From Candidatus Nitrosopumilus sp. (GTDB taxonomy: Archaea > Thermoproteota > Nitrososphaeria > Nitrososphaerales > Nitrosopumilaceae): a stretch of DNA of 15,632 nucleotides. Both the position numbers and the translations under genes were made by a program. A model generated the notes under the pieces. It did no database searches. It was given only the letters and a program-made list of their open reading frames with translations, and had not been told where the DNA came from. Shown piece after piece: positions 6,899 to 12,993 of the stretch; the stretch's first letter is position 1; each line of letters opens with the position of its first letter. The stretch is from NCBI GenBank assembly GCA_013203245.1, contig JABMOR010000043.1:1-15632 (forward strand), in the 5' to 3' direction.

Positions 6899-7337
6899 AG
6901 CTAAAAAAAGACTCGCAGCCAGAGTTACTGGTGTTGGAGTTCATAGAATCAGATTCGATACAGACCATCTAGATGATATTGCAGATGCAATTACAAGACA
7001 AAACATTAGAAGTCTAATCACAGCAAACACAATCAAAATTAAACCATTTACTGGCACATCAAGAGGAAGAGCACAGGAAAAGAAAGACCAGCGAAATAAA
7101 AGAGGTACAACTCAAGGTAAGAAACAAGGTAGAAAAGGTGCAAGAGTAGGCAAGAAAGAAGTCTATGTTGCACACGTTAGAGCATTGAGAAGATTATTGA
7201 AAATTGCAAAAGACAGAAAAGATTTGACTAATCCAGAATTTTGGATTCTCTACAAGAAGGTAGGTGGAAATACTGTTAGAAACAAAGCACACCTTAGACT
7301 CTTGATGGATGAAATTATAGAAAAACGAAAAGATTAG
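6876..7337 (+). CDS. rpl19e: Large-subunit ribosomal protein eL19 (L19e)
   Basis: The 153-residue, strongly basic protein contains NLKAKKRLAARVTGVGVHR, DHLDDIADAITRQNIRSLI, a Lys/Arg-rich middle (RGTTQGKKQGRKGARVGKKE) and VRALRRLLKIAK, all typical of L19e. The start is ambiguous: GTG at 6876 (MQLVVNLKAKK) or TTG at 6882 (MVVNLKAKK). The shorter form is closer to the usual family N terminus, and a GTGA motif lies upstream of both within the L32e coding region. Either start overlaps the end of L32e, so the two are very likely co-transcribed and coupled. The TAG stop overlaps the stop codon of the convergent ogt gene. Confidence 0.93.
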   Translation: MQLVVNLKAKKRLAARVTGVGVHRIRFDTDHLDDIADAITRQNIRSLITANTIKIKPFTGTSRGRAQEKKDQRNKRGTTQGKKQGRKGARVGKKEVYVAHVRALRRLLKIAKDRKDLTNPEFWILYKKVGGNTVRNKAHLRLLMDEIIEKRKD

Positions 7338-7633
7338 AATCTATAAAGTATATTTTCTAAATCTACAATTTTACCATTCTGAATTTTAATTCCTTCATCA
7401 TCCAGCATCTTAGTTTTAACATGTTCTCCATAGGCATATCCACCAACTTTTCCAGTAGACATTACAACTCTATGACAAGGAATAATCATAGGGTAAGGAT
7501 TTTTGTTCATTATTTTTCCAACTGCACGTTGGCCATTTTTCAGTCCCACAGATTTTGCTAATTCGCCATAAGTTGTAATTTGTCCTTTAGGAACTTCAAG
7601 TAATTTTTTGTAAATCTTTTGTCGAAGATTCAT
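7334..7633 (-). CDS. ogt: Methylated-DNA-protein cysteine methyltransferase (short MGMT/Ogt)
   Basis: This suicide repair protein transfers alkyl groups from O6-alkylguanine to its own cysteine. At 99 residues it consists only of the DNA-binding/catalytic domain: the winged-helix part is VPKGQITTYGELAKSVGLKNGQRAVGK and the active-site motif is IPCHRVV with Cys53. The N-terminal domain of full-length Ogt/MGMT is absent, which is common for short archaeal and bacterial members. Because the motif is PCHR and not PWHR, this is not an alkyltransferase-like (ATL) protein. Its ATG (7633-7631) overlaps the TGA of dtdA, so it is probably translated by coupling in a dtdA-ogt operon. Its TAA overlaps the TAG of L19e. 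Confidence 0.92.
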   Translation of the reverse strand: MNLRQKIYKKLLEVPKGQITTYGELAKSVGLKNGQRAVGKIMNKNPYPMIIPCHRVVMSTGKVGGYAYGEHVKTKMLDDEGIKIQNGKIVDLENILYRF

Positions 7634-8406
7634 ACTTTGATAACCTCAAGGTCAGTAGATTTGAGAAGATCAAGTACTTTTTGTTTGTTAGATCCCAATC
7701 CACGCCAATCTAAAAGAGCATCTTTTGCCATACTATTTTGCATCAGAATATGAGAAAATAATTTTTCATCGAGTTCATCTAATGCATGTTTTGGAATAAC
7801 TGTGCCAAGAGCATATTTTCCATCCAACAATTCATTTGTAAATTTTAAAGGATAATGAGTTCCACCAAAACAAATCGCTACAGGATATTCTTTAATTGGT
7901 TCAGACATTACTTTGTGAACCAACTCTGCAACAGAATTACACAGAGACTCATCTGTCCATTGTTTTTCAGTAGTACCAATTTCTACAAATATCGAGGGTT
8001 TTGTTAGGGCAGTAGGCCCGTGATGTGTTGCCTCTATAGTAATTTGGAAATCTGAAAATTTTGATTCATTTTTCTTTAAAGTTTGAAGATATACTTTTTG
8101 AAAATCAGGTTTTGGAATTGCTACTTGTTTATCATTTCCACCAAATTTTGCAGTAGAAAAATTTCCAGTACTATGACATGTTAAAGCTAAAACCCCAGAC
8201 TCTGCAGCATGTTTTGAGAGAAAAATAAATCCATCATAATCATATTTTTCTTCTAACCAATCAGCAGAAATGGCAGGTGTTGGAATAATTACAAGATCAT
8301 AATATTTTCCGCGAAAAATATCACCATCTTGTGTCATGTCTTTAGAAAGAAATTTTGCCATATTGTGACCAGCAGGGTCATCTTGATACGCAACCAGTAA
8401 CTCCAT
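7630..8406 (-). CDS. dtdA: D-aminoacyl-tRNA deacylase, archaeal DTD2 type
   Basis: DTD2 removes D-amino acids mistakenly attached to tRNA, a proofreading role in archaea and plants (GEK1). The 258-residue protein starts MELLVAYQDDPAGHNMAKFL. Family landmarks include IFLSKHAAESG (61-71), LTCHSTGNF (75-83), EATHHGPTALTKPSIFVEIGTT (126-146; the conserved HHGPT) and CFGGTHYP in the C-terminal half. An open frame extends upstream to 8529, but that stretch is antisense to secE and does not look like this family. The ATG at 8406 is also the one positioned about 28 nt below a TATA-like box. It is the first gene of a coupled dtdA-ogt pair and divergent from secE. Confidence 0.92.
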   Translation of the reverse strand: MELLVAYQDDPAGHNMAKFLSKDMTQDGDIFRGKYYDLVIIPTPAISADWLEEKYDYDGFIFLSKHAAESGVLALTCHSTGNFSTAKFGGNDKQVAIPKPDFQKVYLQTLKKNESKFSDFQITIEATHHGPTALTKPSIFVEIGTTEKQWTDESLCNSVAELVHKVMSEPIKEYPVAICFGGTHYPLKFTNELLDGKYALGTVIPKHALDELDEKLFSHILMQNSMAKDALLDWRGLGSNKQKVLDLLKSTDLEVIKV

Positions 8407-8415
8407 GAGATAAGG

Positions 8416-8439
8416 AATATAAGGACACCTTATTAATTT
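8416..8439. promoter_or_regulatory. Overlapping divergent promoters of dtdA (-) and secE (+)
   Basis: The two start codons are separated by only 39 nt (8407-8445). On the plus strand AATATAAG (8416-8423) is centred about 26 nt before the secE ATG. On the minus strand AAATTAATAAGG (8439-8428) is centred about 28 nt before the dtdA ATG. The two boxes interlock through an inverted repeat, ATAAGG-ACA-CCTTAT (8419-8433), so each TATA lies in the initial transcribed side of the other promoter. Confidence 0.6.
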
Positions 8440-8445
8440 CCAGCA

Positions 8446-8622
8446 ATGAACCCTAGGCAGACTTTGAAAAACATGGCCAACACTATGAAAATGGCTAAAA
8501 AGCCAGACAAGGATGAGTATCAACAACACCTTAGACTCGTTTTGTTAGGAATAGCAGGAGTGGGAGCTATTGGTTTTACAATTCAGTTTGTCTTTTCGGT
8601 ACTTACATTTGGGAATAAATAA
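8446..8622 (+). CDS. secE: Preprotein translocase subunit SecE (Sec61 gamma)
   Basis: This small gene encodes 58 residues, beginning MNPRQTLKNMANTMKMAKKP and continuing with DKDEYQQHLRLVLLGIAG. The N-terminal half is an amphipathic, basic helix lying on the cytosolic face, followed by one membrane helix (about residues 31-54) and a short exterior tail ending TFGNK. This matches Sec61-gamma/SecE, which clamps the SecY channel. The strongest support is context: it directly precedes spt5 with a one-base TAATG overlap (8620-8624), the conserved archaeal secE-spt5-L11 order. The ATG is about 26 nt from a TATA-like box, so the mRNA is probably leaderless. Its length is normal for the family. Confidence 0.9.
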   Translation: MNPRQTLKNMANTMKMAKKPDKDEYQQHLRLVLLGIAGVGAIGFTIQFVFSVLTFGNK

Positions 8623-9080
8623 TGTCTGAAGAAATAAAATCACACTTGTTTGCAATTAGAACAACTGGAGGACAAGAAAAAGTTGTCATGAGATTATTAG
8701 AAGCAAAAGCTAATGCAAATAAAATCAATATTCAATCAGTGTTTTGGGTAAGTGATTTGAAAGGATACGTAGTAGTTGAGGCAATCAATCCTAGTGACGC
8801 ATATCTAGCAGTTGAAGGAGTCAGACATATTCGAGGTCAATTAAGAGGAGAATTAGAATTCAAAGATATTGAAGGATACCTAATCAAGAAATCAACAGTT
8901 TCACAATTAACAGTAGATAATATAGTAGAAATTACAGGTGGCCCATTCAAAGGAATGAAAGCGACAATTACCAGAATTGACGTAGACAAAGAAGAGGCAA
9001 CAGTTGTTTTACTAGATGCATCATATCAATTACCAGTCACAGTAGACGCAAACTACCTAAAGCTATCAATTGGAGCTTAG
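8622..9080 (+). CDS. spt5: Transcription elongation factor Spt5 (archaeal NusG)
   Basis: Spt5 binds RNA polymerase with Spt4, closes the clamp to aid processivity, and can contact ribosomes. The 152-residue protein has an NGN domain (about 6-90: HLFAIRTTGGQEKVVMRLL, SDLKGYVVVEA, GVRHIRGQLRG) and a single KOW domain (about 95-150: VDNIVEITGGPFKGMKATI, then VVLLDASYQLPVTVD). Length and domain order are normal for archaeal Spt5. The start overlaps the secE stop codon by one base. L11 follows after 35 nt. Confidence 0.95.
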   Translation: MSEEIKSHLFAIRTTGGQEKVVMRLLEAKANANKINIQSVFWVSDLKGYVVVEAINPSDAYLAVEGVRHIRGQLRGELEFKDIEGYLIKKSTVSQLTVDNIVEITGGPFKGMKATITRIDVDKEEATVVLLDASYQLPVTVDANYLKLSIGA

Positions 9081-9085
9081 GAAGG

Positions 9086-9093
9086 ATTAAATT
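9086..9093 (+). promoter_or_regulatory. Possible internal promoter for L11
   Basis: ATTAAATT in the spt5-L11 gap is centred about 26 nt before the L11 ATG, and there is no clear Shine-Dalgarno sequence directly upstream of that ATG. L11 may have its own leaderless transcript in addition to read-through from secE-spt5. Confidence 0.35.
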
Positions 9094-9115
9094 TTGAATT
9101 TGAGTTTGATTTAAC

Positions 9116-9595
9116 ATGGGAGAACAAAAAGTATCAGCACTTGTAACAGGAGGAGGAGCATCAGCAGGTCCACCATTAGGTCCAGCATTAGGCCCTCTAG
9201 GAGTTAACATTATGGAAGTCATTAAGGCAATTAATGAAAAAACAACAGATTTTGAAGGAATGAAAGTTCCTGTAACAGTAACTGTTGATACGGAAACAAA
9301 AAAATATGAAATTGAAATTGGAATTCCTTCAGCTGCTGCCCTCATCCTAAAAGAAGCAGGACTCCAAAAAGGTTCAGGAACATCAGGTACTGAATGGGTA
9401 GGAGATGTAACTATGGATTCAATTGTTAAAGTCGCAAACACAAAGATTGACAAATCATATGCATCCTCACTAAAATCAGTCTCAAAGACAATCATTGGAA
9501 CTTGTCTAGCATTAGGAATCAAGGTGGAAGGAAAGACACCAAAAGAAATTACTGCCGAAGTAACTGAAGGCAAATGGGATGCAAAATTCCAATAA
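9116..9595 (+). CDS. rpl11: Large-subunit ribosomal protein uL11
   Basis: L11 forms the base of the ribosomal stalk with 23S rRNA and helps recruit translation GTPases. The 159-residue product shows the family N-terminal signature VSALVTGGGASAGPPLGPALGPLGVN, in which the Pro-rich GPPLGPALGPLG loop contacts rRNA, then the linker and C-terminal RNA-binding domain (GSGTSGTEWVGDVTMDSIVKVA, SVSKTIIGTCLALGIKVEG). The start ATG at 9116 gives the expected N terminus. It follows secE-spt5 in the conserved archaeal order, but the next gene is an antisense lrp rather than L1. Confidence 0.96.
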   Translation: MGEQKVSALVTGGGASAGPPLGPALGPLGVNIMEVIKAINEKTTDFEGMKVPVTVTVDTETKKYEIEIGIPSAAALILKEAGLQKGSGTSGTEWVGDVTMDSIVKVANTKIDKSYASSLKSVSKTIIGTCLALGIKVEGKTPKEITAEVTEGKWDAKFQ

Positions 9596-9652
9596 TTAAA
9601 ATTTTTAAAACTAATTTTAAATAATATTCAATTTTGTTTGATATTTCAATAA
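9596..9652. terminator. AT-only convergent terminator region between L11 and lrp
   Basis: The 57-nt gap between the converging stop codons is almost entirely A/T, with short T runs on both strands (ATTTTTAAAA, ATTTTAAATA). This suits archaeal T-tract termination in both directions. A 16-bp palindrome (9645-9660) spans its right edge. Confidence 0.4.
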
Positions 9653-9660
9653 TTATTGAA
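9645..9660. repeat. Perfect 16-bp palindrome at the 3' end of the lrp-like gene
   Basis: TTCAATAATTATTGAA is its own reverse complement with no spacer and covers the stop codon of the regulator gene. Low complexity may explain it. Confidence 0.6.
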
Positions 9661-10117
9661 TTAGATACACAGGATCTTTATCGGTTTTTTGCAATTCTAC
9701 AAAGGTTTCAGTATTTTGAATACCTTCAATTTTTCCAATTTTTTCAATTACTATAGTGTGGAGATCCTCAAGATTCTTAGCATAAACACTAATCATGATA
9801 TCGAATCTACCAGTTATTTCTGAGATAGATACAATTTCTGCAGTTTCCATGAATTGTTTTTGAATTGTATCCTTAAACTTTGGATCTCTGTTTATTCCAA
9901 CAGATGCTTTTACTCCTATTCCTAAGAGTGAATCATCAATTTCAATAGTGAATTTTTTAATGAGTTTTTTCTTCATCAATCTCTTAATTCTACTGTAAAG
10001 AACAGAAGCATTGATTCCGAGTTTTTTTGATAGTATAGGAACGGAAATTGAGCCATCTGCAGTCAATTCATAAAGTAATTTCATATCTAATTCATCAAAT
10101 CGATGCAACGTGTTCAA
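9653..10117 (-). CDS. Lrp/AsnC-family transcriptional regulator
   Basis: The 154-residue product has the two-domain Lrp layout: an N-terminal winged helix-turn-helix (about 8-60: FDELDMKLLYELTADGSIS, then VPILSKKLGINASVLYSRIK) and a C-terminal RAM/ligand-sensing domain (about 67-143: GRFDIMISVYAKNLEDLHTIV, then EGIQNTETFVEL). It is expected to bind DNA as a dimer or higher oligomer. The start is uncertain: TTG at 10117 or TTG at 10108. The first ATG (10084) would cut into the DNA-binding domain. A TATA-like CATATATTAAA at 10143-10133 favours one of the two TTG codons and a leaderless transcript. The gene lies antisense between L11 and L1, splitting a normally continuous ribosomal cluster. Its targets and effector are unknown. 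Confidence 0.9.
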   Translation of the reverse strand: MNTLHRFDELDMKLLYELTADGSISVPILSKKLGINASVLYSRIKRLMKKKLIKKFTIEIDDSLLGIGVKASVGINRDPKFKDTIQKQFMETAEIVSISEITGRFDIMISVYAKNLEDLHTIVIEKIGKIEGIQNTETFVELQKTDKDPVYLIQ

Positions 10118-10132
10118 AAAATATGCTTCTGA

Positions 10133-10142
10133 TTTAATATAT
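10133..10142 (-). promoter_or_regulatory. TATA element of the Lrp-like gene
   Basis: On the minus strand ATATATTAAA lies about 20-29 nt upstream of the two candidate TTG start codons. It is a good A/T-rich TATA match, with GAAAACCTAC directly upstream in the BRE position. Confidence 0.55.
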
Positions 10143-10242
10143 GTAGGTTTTCAGCATAATTTCCACCTTAATTGTAATAATTTTAGTAAAAATATGTAAT
10201 TTTTTAGAATAAATGATTAGCAAAAAACCCAATCTCTAAACG

Positions 10243-10250
10243 ATTTTAAG
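10243..10250 (+). promoter_or_regulatory. TATA-like element of L1-L10
   Basis: ATTTTAAG is centred about 29 nt before the L1 ATG at 10276, so L1-L10 has its own promoter, separate from secE-spt5-L11. Confidence 0.5.
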
Positions 10251-10275
10251 TAGGTTTTCTAGAAAATGTTTCGTA

Positions 10276-10938
10276 ATGATTTCAGATGCTCAGCTTATTG
10301 AAATGGTAAAACAAGCAAAAGCTGCAACAAAAGAGAGAAAATTCAAACAATCTGTAGAATTGATCATTACTTTCAAAGATATCGATGTAAAGAAAGGATT
10401 TGCAATTAACGAAGTTGTTCAACTTCCAAAGACAAGTTCTCCAGCAATTGTTTGTATAATTGCCACAGGAGATATGAACCAAAAAGCAAAAGAAGCAAAG
10501 GCAGATACAGTTATCGGTTCAGAAGAATTAGAGAAATTTGGAAAAGACAAAAGAGCGTCTAGAAAATTCATTAACAAACATGATTTCTTTTTAGCAGATA
10601 CAAAAATTATGCCAGCTGTTGGTAAAACTTTGGGTCAGCTTTTAGGTCCAAGAGGAAAGATGCCAACACCAGTTCCGTTTGATGCATCTATTGAAGCATT
10701 TTTAGAAAGATTTAGATCATGTATCAAAGTAAGATCAAGAGCATCATTATCAATCTCATCTAAAATTGGAGATATATCAATGGAGGATGGAGATTTAGCA
10801 ATTAACGCACACACAGTTCTAAGTGCAATTGAAAAGAAATTACCAAATGGCGAGAAAAATATGAGAAAAATTTTAATTAAAACTACAATGGGCAAGCCAA
10901 TAAAACAAGCACAAGAGGTCAAGAAGAAATATGCATGA
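10276..10938 (+). CDS. rpl1: Large-subunit ribosomal protein uL1
   Basis: L1 forms the mobile L1 stalk that helps move deacylated tRNA through the E site, and in several archaea it represses its own mRNA. The 220-residue protein has typical features: FKQSVELIITFKDIDVKKGF near the N terminus, an inserted domain containing HDFFLADTKIMPAVGKTLG and LLGPRGKMPTPVPFD, and the C-terminal return strand (IKTTMGKPIKQAQEVKKKYA). The ATG at 10276 follows a TATA-like element by about 29 nt. The 3' end overlaps the L10 start by 8 nt. L1 mRNA autoregulation is possible but I could not identify a binding hairpin. Confidence 0.95.
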   Translation: MISDAQLIEMVKQAKAATKERKFKQSVELIITFKDIDVKKGFAINEVVQLPKTSSPAIVCIIATGDMNQKAKEAKADTVIGSEELEKFGKDKRASRKFINKHDFFLADTKIMPAVGKTLGQLLGPRGKMPTPVPFDASIEAFLERFRSCIKVRSRASLSISSKIGDISMEDGDLAINAHTVLSAIEKKLPNGEKNMRKILIKTTMGKPIKQAQEVKKKYA

Positions 10939-11797
10939 GAATAGAACAGATTATCCTAAACGAAAAGCCCAAATGTATCAGCAATTACAAGAACTACCAA
11001 AAAAATACAAAGTTCTAGCTGTAATTAAAATGAAAAAAGTTAGGTCTACTCAAATTCTTCCATTAAGAAAAACACTTTCAGGAGAGGTATTATTTTTCAG
11101 CATTAAAGATAAAGTTGCAAAGAAAGCATTTGAGAAATTAGACGTACCAGGAGTCAAAGACATTGCAGACAAACTAACAGGACAATGCATGTTTCTATTT
11201 ACAAACATGTCACCATTCAAGCTAAACGTTCTTCTTGCTAAAAACAAAATAATGATGGCAGCAAGAGGTGGAGATGTCGCAAGTTTCGATATTGTTGTTC
11301 CTGCAAAGAACACAGGAATTGCACCAGGTCCAATGCTTACAGAATTCAAAGAAGCAGGAATTCCAACTAAAATTGATCAAGGAACTATTTGGATTGCAAA
11401 AGATACTACTCCAGTTCTAAAAGGAGCAGCAATTAATGAAAAATTAGCATCACTTCTAGGTAAATTAGATATCAAACCAGTAGAAGCAGGAATTTCACTA
11501 TATTCAGCATTAGAGGAAGGAGTTGCATATACTGAAGAAGAGATGATAATTGATGTTGAGAAAATCAGAAATGCATTCACTCAATTCCATCAAGAAGCAA
11601 TATCACTATCAATTGAGGCAGGGTATGTTACTGCAGAGAACGTTTCACAGATTCTCAGCAAAGCGTACCAATCTGCACGTTCTGTATCTGTTGAATCAGG
11701 ATTTATGACAGACGATACAAAAGAGCAAATTTTACAAAAAGCAGATTCCCAGGCAAAAGCAGTTGCAGCCCAAGCAAAAGATTACACACCTGCTTAA
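10931..11797 (+). CDS. rpl10: Large-subunit ribosomal protein uL10 (stalk protein P0)
   Basis: L10/P0 anchors L12 dimers to the ribosome to form the GTPase-recruiting stalk. The 288-residue protein contains the N-terminal rRNA-binding part (YPKRKAQMYQQLQELPKKYK, LSGEVLFFSIKD), the archaeal insertion (FDIVVPAKNTGIAPGPMLTEF, KIDQGTIWIAKDT) and C-terminal spine helices that bind L12 (about 200-280). It ends QAKDYTPA and lacks the acidic hinge and terminal LFG-type motif that many archaeal P0 proteins share with L12. A GAGGT Shine-Dalgarno sequence within the L1 gene lies about 11 nt before the ATG at 10931, and the 8-nt overlap with L1 indicates coupled translation. Confidence 0.94.
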   Translation: MHENRTDYPKRKAQMYQQLQELPKKYKVLAVIKMKKVRSTQILPLRKTLSGEVLFFSIKDKVAKKAFEKLDVPGVKDIADKLTGQCMFLFTNMSPFKLNVLLAKNKIMMAARGGDVASFDIVVPAKNTGIAPGPMLTEFKEAGIPTKIDQGTIWIAKDTTPVLKGAAINEKLASLLGKLDIKPVEAGISLYSALEEGVAYTEEEMIIDVEKIRNAFTQFHQEAISLSIEAGYVTAENVSQILSKAYQSARSVSVESGFMTDDTKEQILQKADSQAKAVAAQAKDYTPA

Positions 11798-11908
11798 ATC
11801 TCATAAATATCATTTATCAATATTAGAAATCTAATCTTAATCATATTAGTGGTAATTGGTTTAGAGATTTTTGAAGTTTTAATGTACTCAGGTTTGCTTA
11901 ATTTTCTA
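11798..11908. terminator. Convergent intergenic region after L10, with T-tracts and a small palindrome
   Basis: This 111-nt A/T-rich gap separates the stop codons of L10 and the TRIC-like gene. On the plus strand T-tracts at 11868-11880 (GATTTTTGAAGTTTT) could end the L10 transcript. ATTAGA-AA-TCTAAT (11822-11835) is a perfect 6-bp-arm inverted repeat. No open frame or RNA gene is apparent. Confidence 0.4.
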
Positions 11909-12553
11909 TCAATCTAAGTCCAAAGATTCTCGAACCTTTGGTAAATTCCATTTGTACTTCATTGCAAGTAACCTTATGCCAGTTGCTATAGCAATTCCAA
12001 TAATTGATGCTGCTTGTATATCGACACCAAATGAGAGAACGACATAAAAAACCACGATCCCAATTATTGATGCAACAGCATAGACTTCTTTTACAAATAC
12101 TATAGGAATTTCTCTTACAAAAATATCTCTTAGAATTCCACCGCCAATGGCTGTAATCATTCCTGCAAATAACATTGGAAGAAAATTCAATCCAACTATT
12201 TGATATGCAATTGATGCGCCCAAAATTGAAAACACACCCAATCCGACTGCATCAAAGACTAGCCAAATATTCATTTTCTTTTTGAGTCGTGAGAAAAGAA
12301 AGAACATTGCAATTCCAACAATAACAGTTATGGTAACATAGATAGGGTCTGAAAAAGCAGTAGGGAATCTACCAAAAATTACATCACGAGTTACTCCACC
12401 TCCCACTCCAACTACAGTAGCCAGTACGATAATTCCAAAAATGTCTGCCTTGTGTGCAATTGCTTTGGATGCACCTGTTACTGCAAAAGCTATCGTACCG
12501 AGATAATCCAGAATGCTAATGAAACCATCAATTGGAAAAGAAAAGTCAACCAT
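11909..12553 (-). CDS. TRIC-type cation channel / UPF0126 membrane protein
   Basis: The 214-residue protein has about seven hydrophobic segments and the internal duplication typical of UPF0126/TRIC proteins. Each half carries the glycine-rich signature: GGGVTRDVIFGRFP at about 51-64 and GGGILRDIFVREIP at about 137-150. Archaeal and bacterial TRIC members are trimeric, monovalent-cation-conducting channels of the cytoplasmic membrane; the role in this organism is unknown. An upstream TTG at 12562 would add three residues (MHR). I chose the ATG at 12553, with a TATA-like TCTTAATTAG about 29 nt upstream. It lies between L10 and L12 but on the minus strand, with its own promoter signal, so a link to the ribosome is not implied. 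Confidence 0.87.
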   Translation of the reverse strand: MVDFSFPIDGFISILDYLGTIAFAVTGASKAIAHKADIFGIIVLATVVGVGGGVTRDVIFGRFPTAFSDPIYVTITVIVGIAMFFLFSRLKKKMNIWLVFDAVGLGVFSILGASIAYQIVGLNFLPMLFAGMITAIGGGILRDIFVREIPIVFVKEVYAVASIIGIVVFYVVLSFGVDIQAASIIGIAIATGIRLLAMKYKWNLPKVRESLDLD

Positions 12554-12575
12554 TCTATGCAAACTTTAAGCTAGG

Positions 12576-12587
12576 GCTAATTAAGAT
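12576..12587 (-). promoter_or_regulatory. TATA-like element of the TRIC-type gene
   Basis: ATCTTAATTAGC on the minus strand is centred about 29 nt upstream of the ATG at 12553. Confidence 0.4.
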
Positions 12588-12589
12588 TT

Positions 12590-12630
12590 GATAAAAATAA
12601 AGATCAAAAGTGAATTGTGAAAACAAAAAA
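12590..12630 (-). terminator. T-rich terminator after L12
   Basis: Immediately past the L12 stop codon the minus strand reads AATTTTTTGTTTTC, followed by CTTTATTTTTATC. Two clustered T-tracts fit archaeal intrinsic termination and separate L12 from the TRIC-type gene. Confidence 0.5.
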
Positions 12631-12634
12631 TTGC

Positions 12635-12928
12635 TTAGCCAAATAAGGAAGACAATCCTTCCATGGCTGCTTCTTCGTTTTTAGGTTCTTCTTTCTTTTC
12701 TTCTTTTGCCGGGGCTCCTTCTGCTGCTGCGGCTGGTGCTGCTGCAACTGCTACGGGGGCGGCTTTAACTGCCTCATCGATGTTAACATCGGCTAAGGCT
12801 GCAACTAGTGATTTAACTTGGGCTTCATTAACGTCAACACCAGATGCTTTGACAACTGATGAGATATTTGCCTCGTTAACTTCTTTGTCTAGTTTGTGAA
12901 GAAGTAAAGCAGCGTAAACATATTCCAT
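12635..12928 (-). CDS. rpl12: Ribosomal stalk protein P1/L12 (aL12)
   Basis: aL12 dimers bind the L10 spine and recruit aEF1A and aEF2. The 97-residue protein starts MEYVYAALLLHKLDKEVNE (helical dimerisation domain), continues into an Ala-rich hinge (about 58-75: KAAPVAVAAAPAAAAEGAPA), and ends with a charged segment (KEEKKEEPKNEEAA) and the conserved factor-binding tail MEGLSSLFG. The hinge makes the gene locally much richer in GC than its surroundings. A strong TATA (TTTATATTAT, minus strand 12960-12951) about 28 nt upstream indicates a strong, leaderless or near-leaderless transcript. In most archaea L12 follows L10 on the same strand; here it is inverted relative to L10. Confidence 0.96.
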   Translation of the reverse strand: MEYVYAALLLHKLDKEVNEANISSVVKASGVDVNEAQVKSLVAALADVNIDEAVKAAPVAVAAAPAAAAEGAPAKEEKKEEPKNEEAAMEGLSSLFG

Positions 12929-12950
12929 TATATCGAGATTTTCTTAGGGC

Positions 12951-12960
12951 ATAATATAAA
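12951..12960 (-). promoter_or_regulatory. Strong TATA box of L12
   Basis: TTTATATTAT on the minus strand is close to the archaeal TATA consensus and is centred about 28 nt before the L12 ATG. Confidence 0.7.
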
Positions 12961-12993
12961 ACTATTGAGAAGTTACGCCTAAAAATTAAAAAC

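Noticed and set aside
8407..8529. N-terminal extension of dtdA up to 8529
   Set aside because: The added 41 residues are antisense to secE, look hydrophobic and unrelated to DTD2, and the ATG at 8406 has correct TATA spacing and the family N terminus.
9037..9573. Long minus-strand open frame opposite L11
   Set aside because: L11 is unmistakable on the plus strand. The antisense frame has no start context or recognisable domain.
11798..11908. Possible small RNA or tRNA remnant in the L10-TRIC gap
   Set aside because: No cloverleaf, no GC-rich structure and no promoter; only A/T-rich terminator-like sequence and one short dyad.
12663..12899. Plus-strand Ala/Ser-rich open frame opposite L12
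   Set aside because: It mirrors the Ala/Lys/Glu hinge of L12 on the other strand; the L12 frame has a strong promoter and clear homology.
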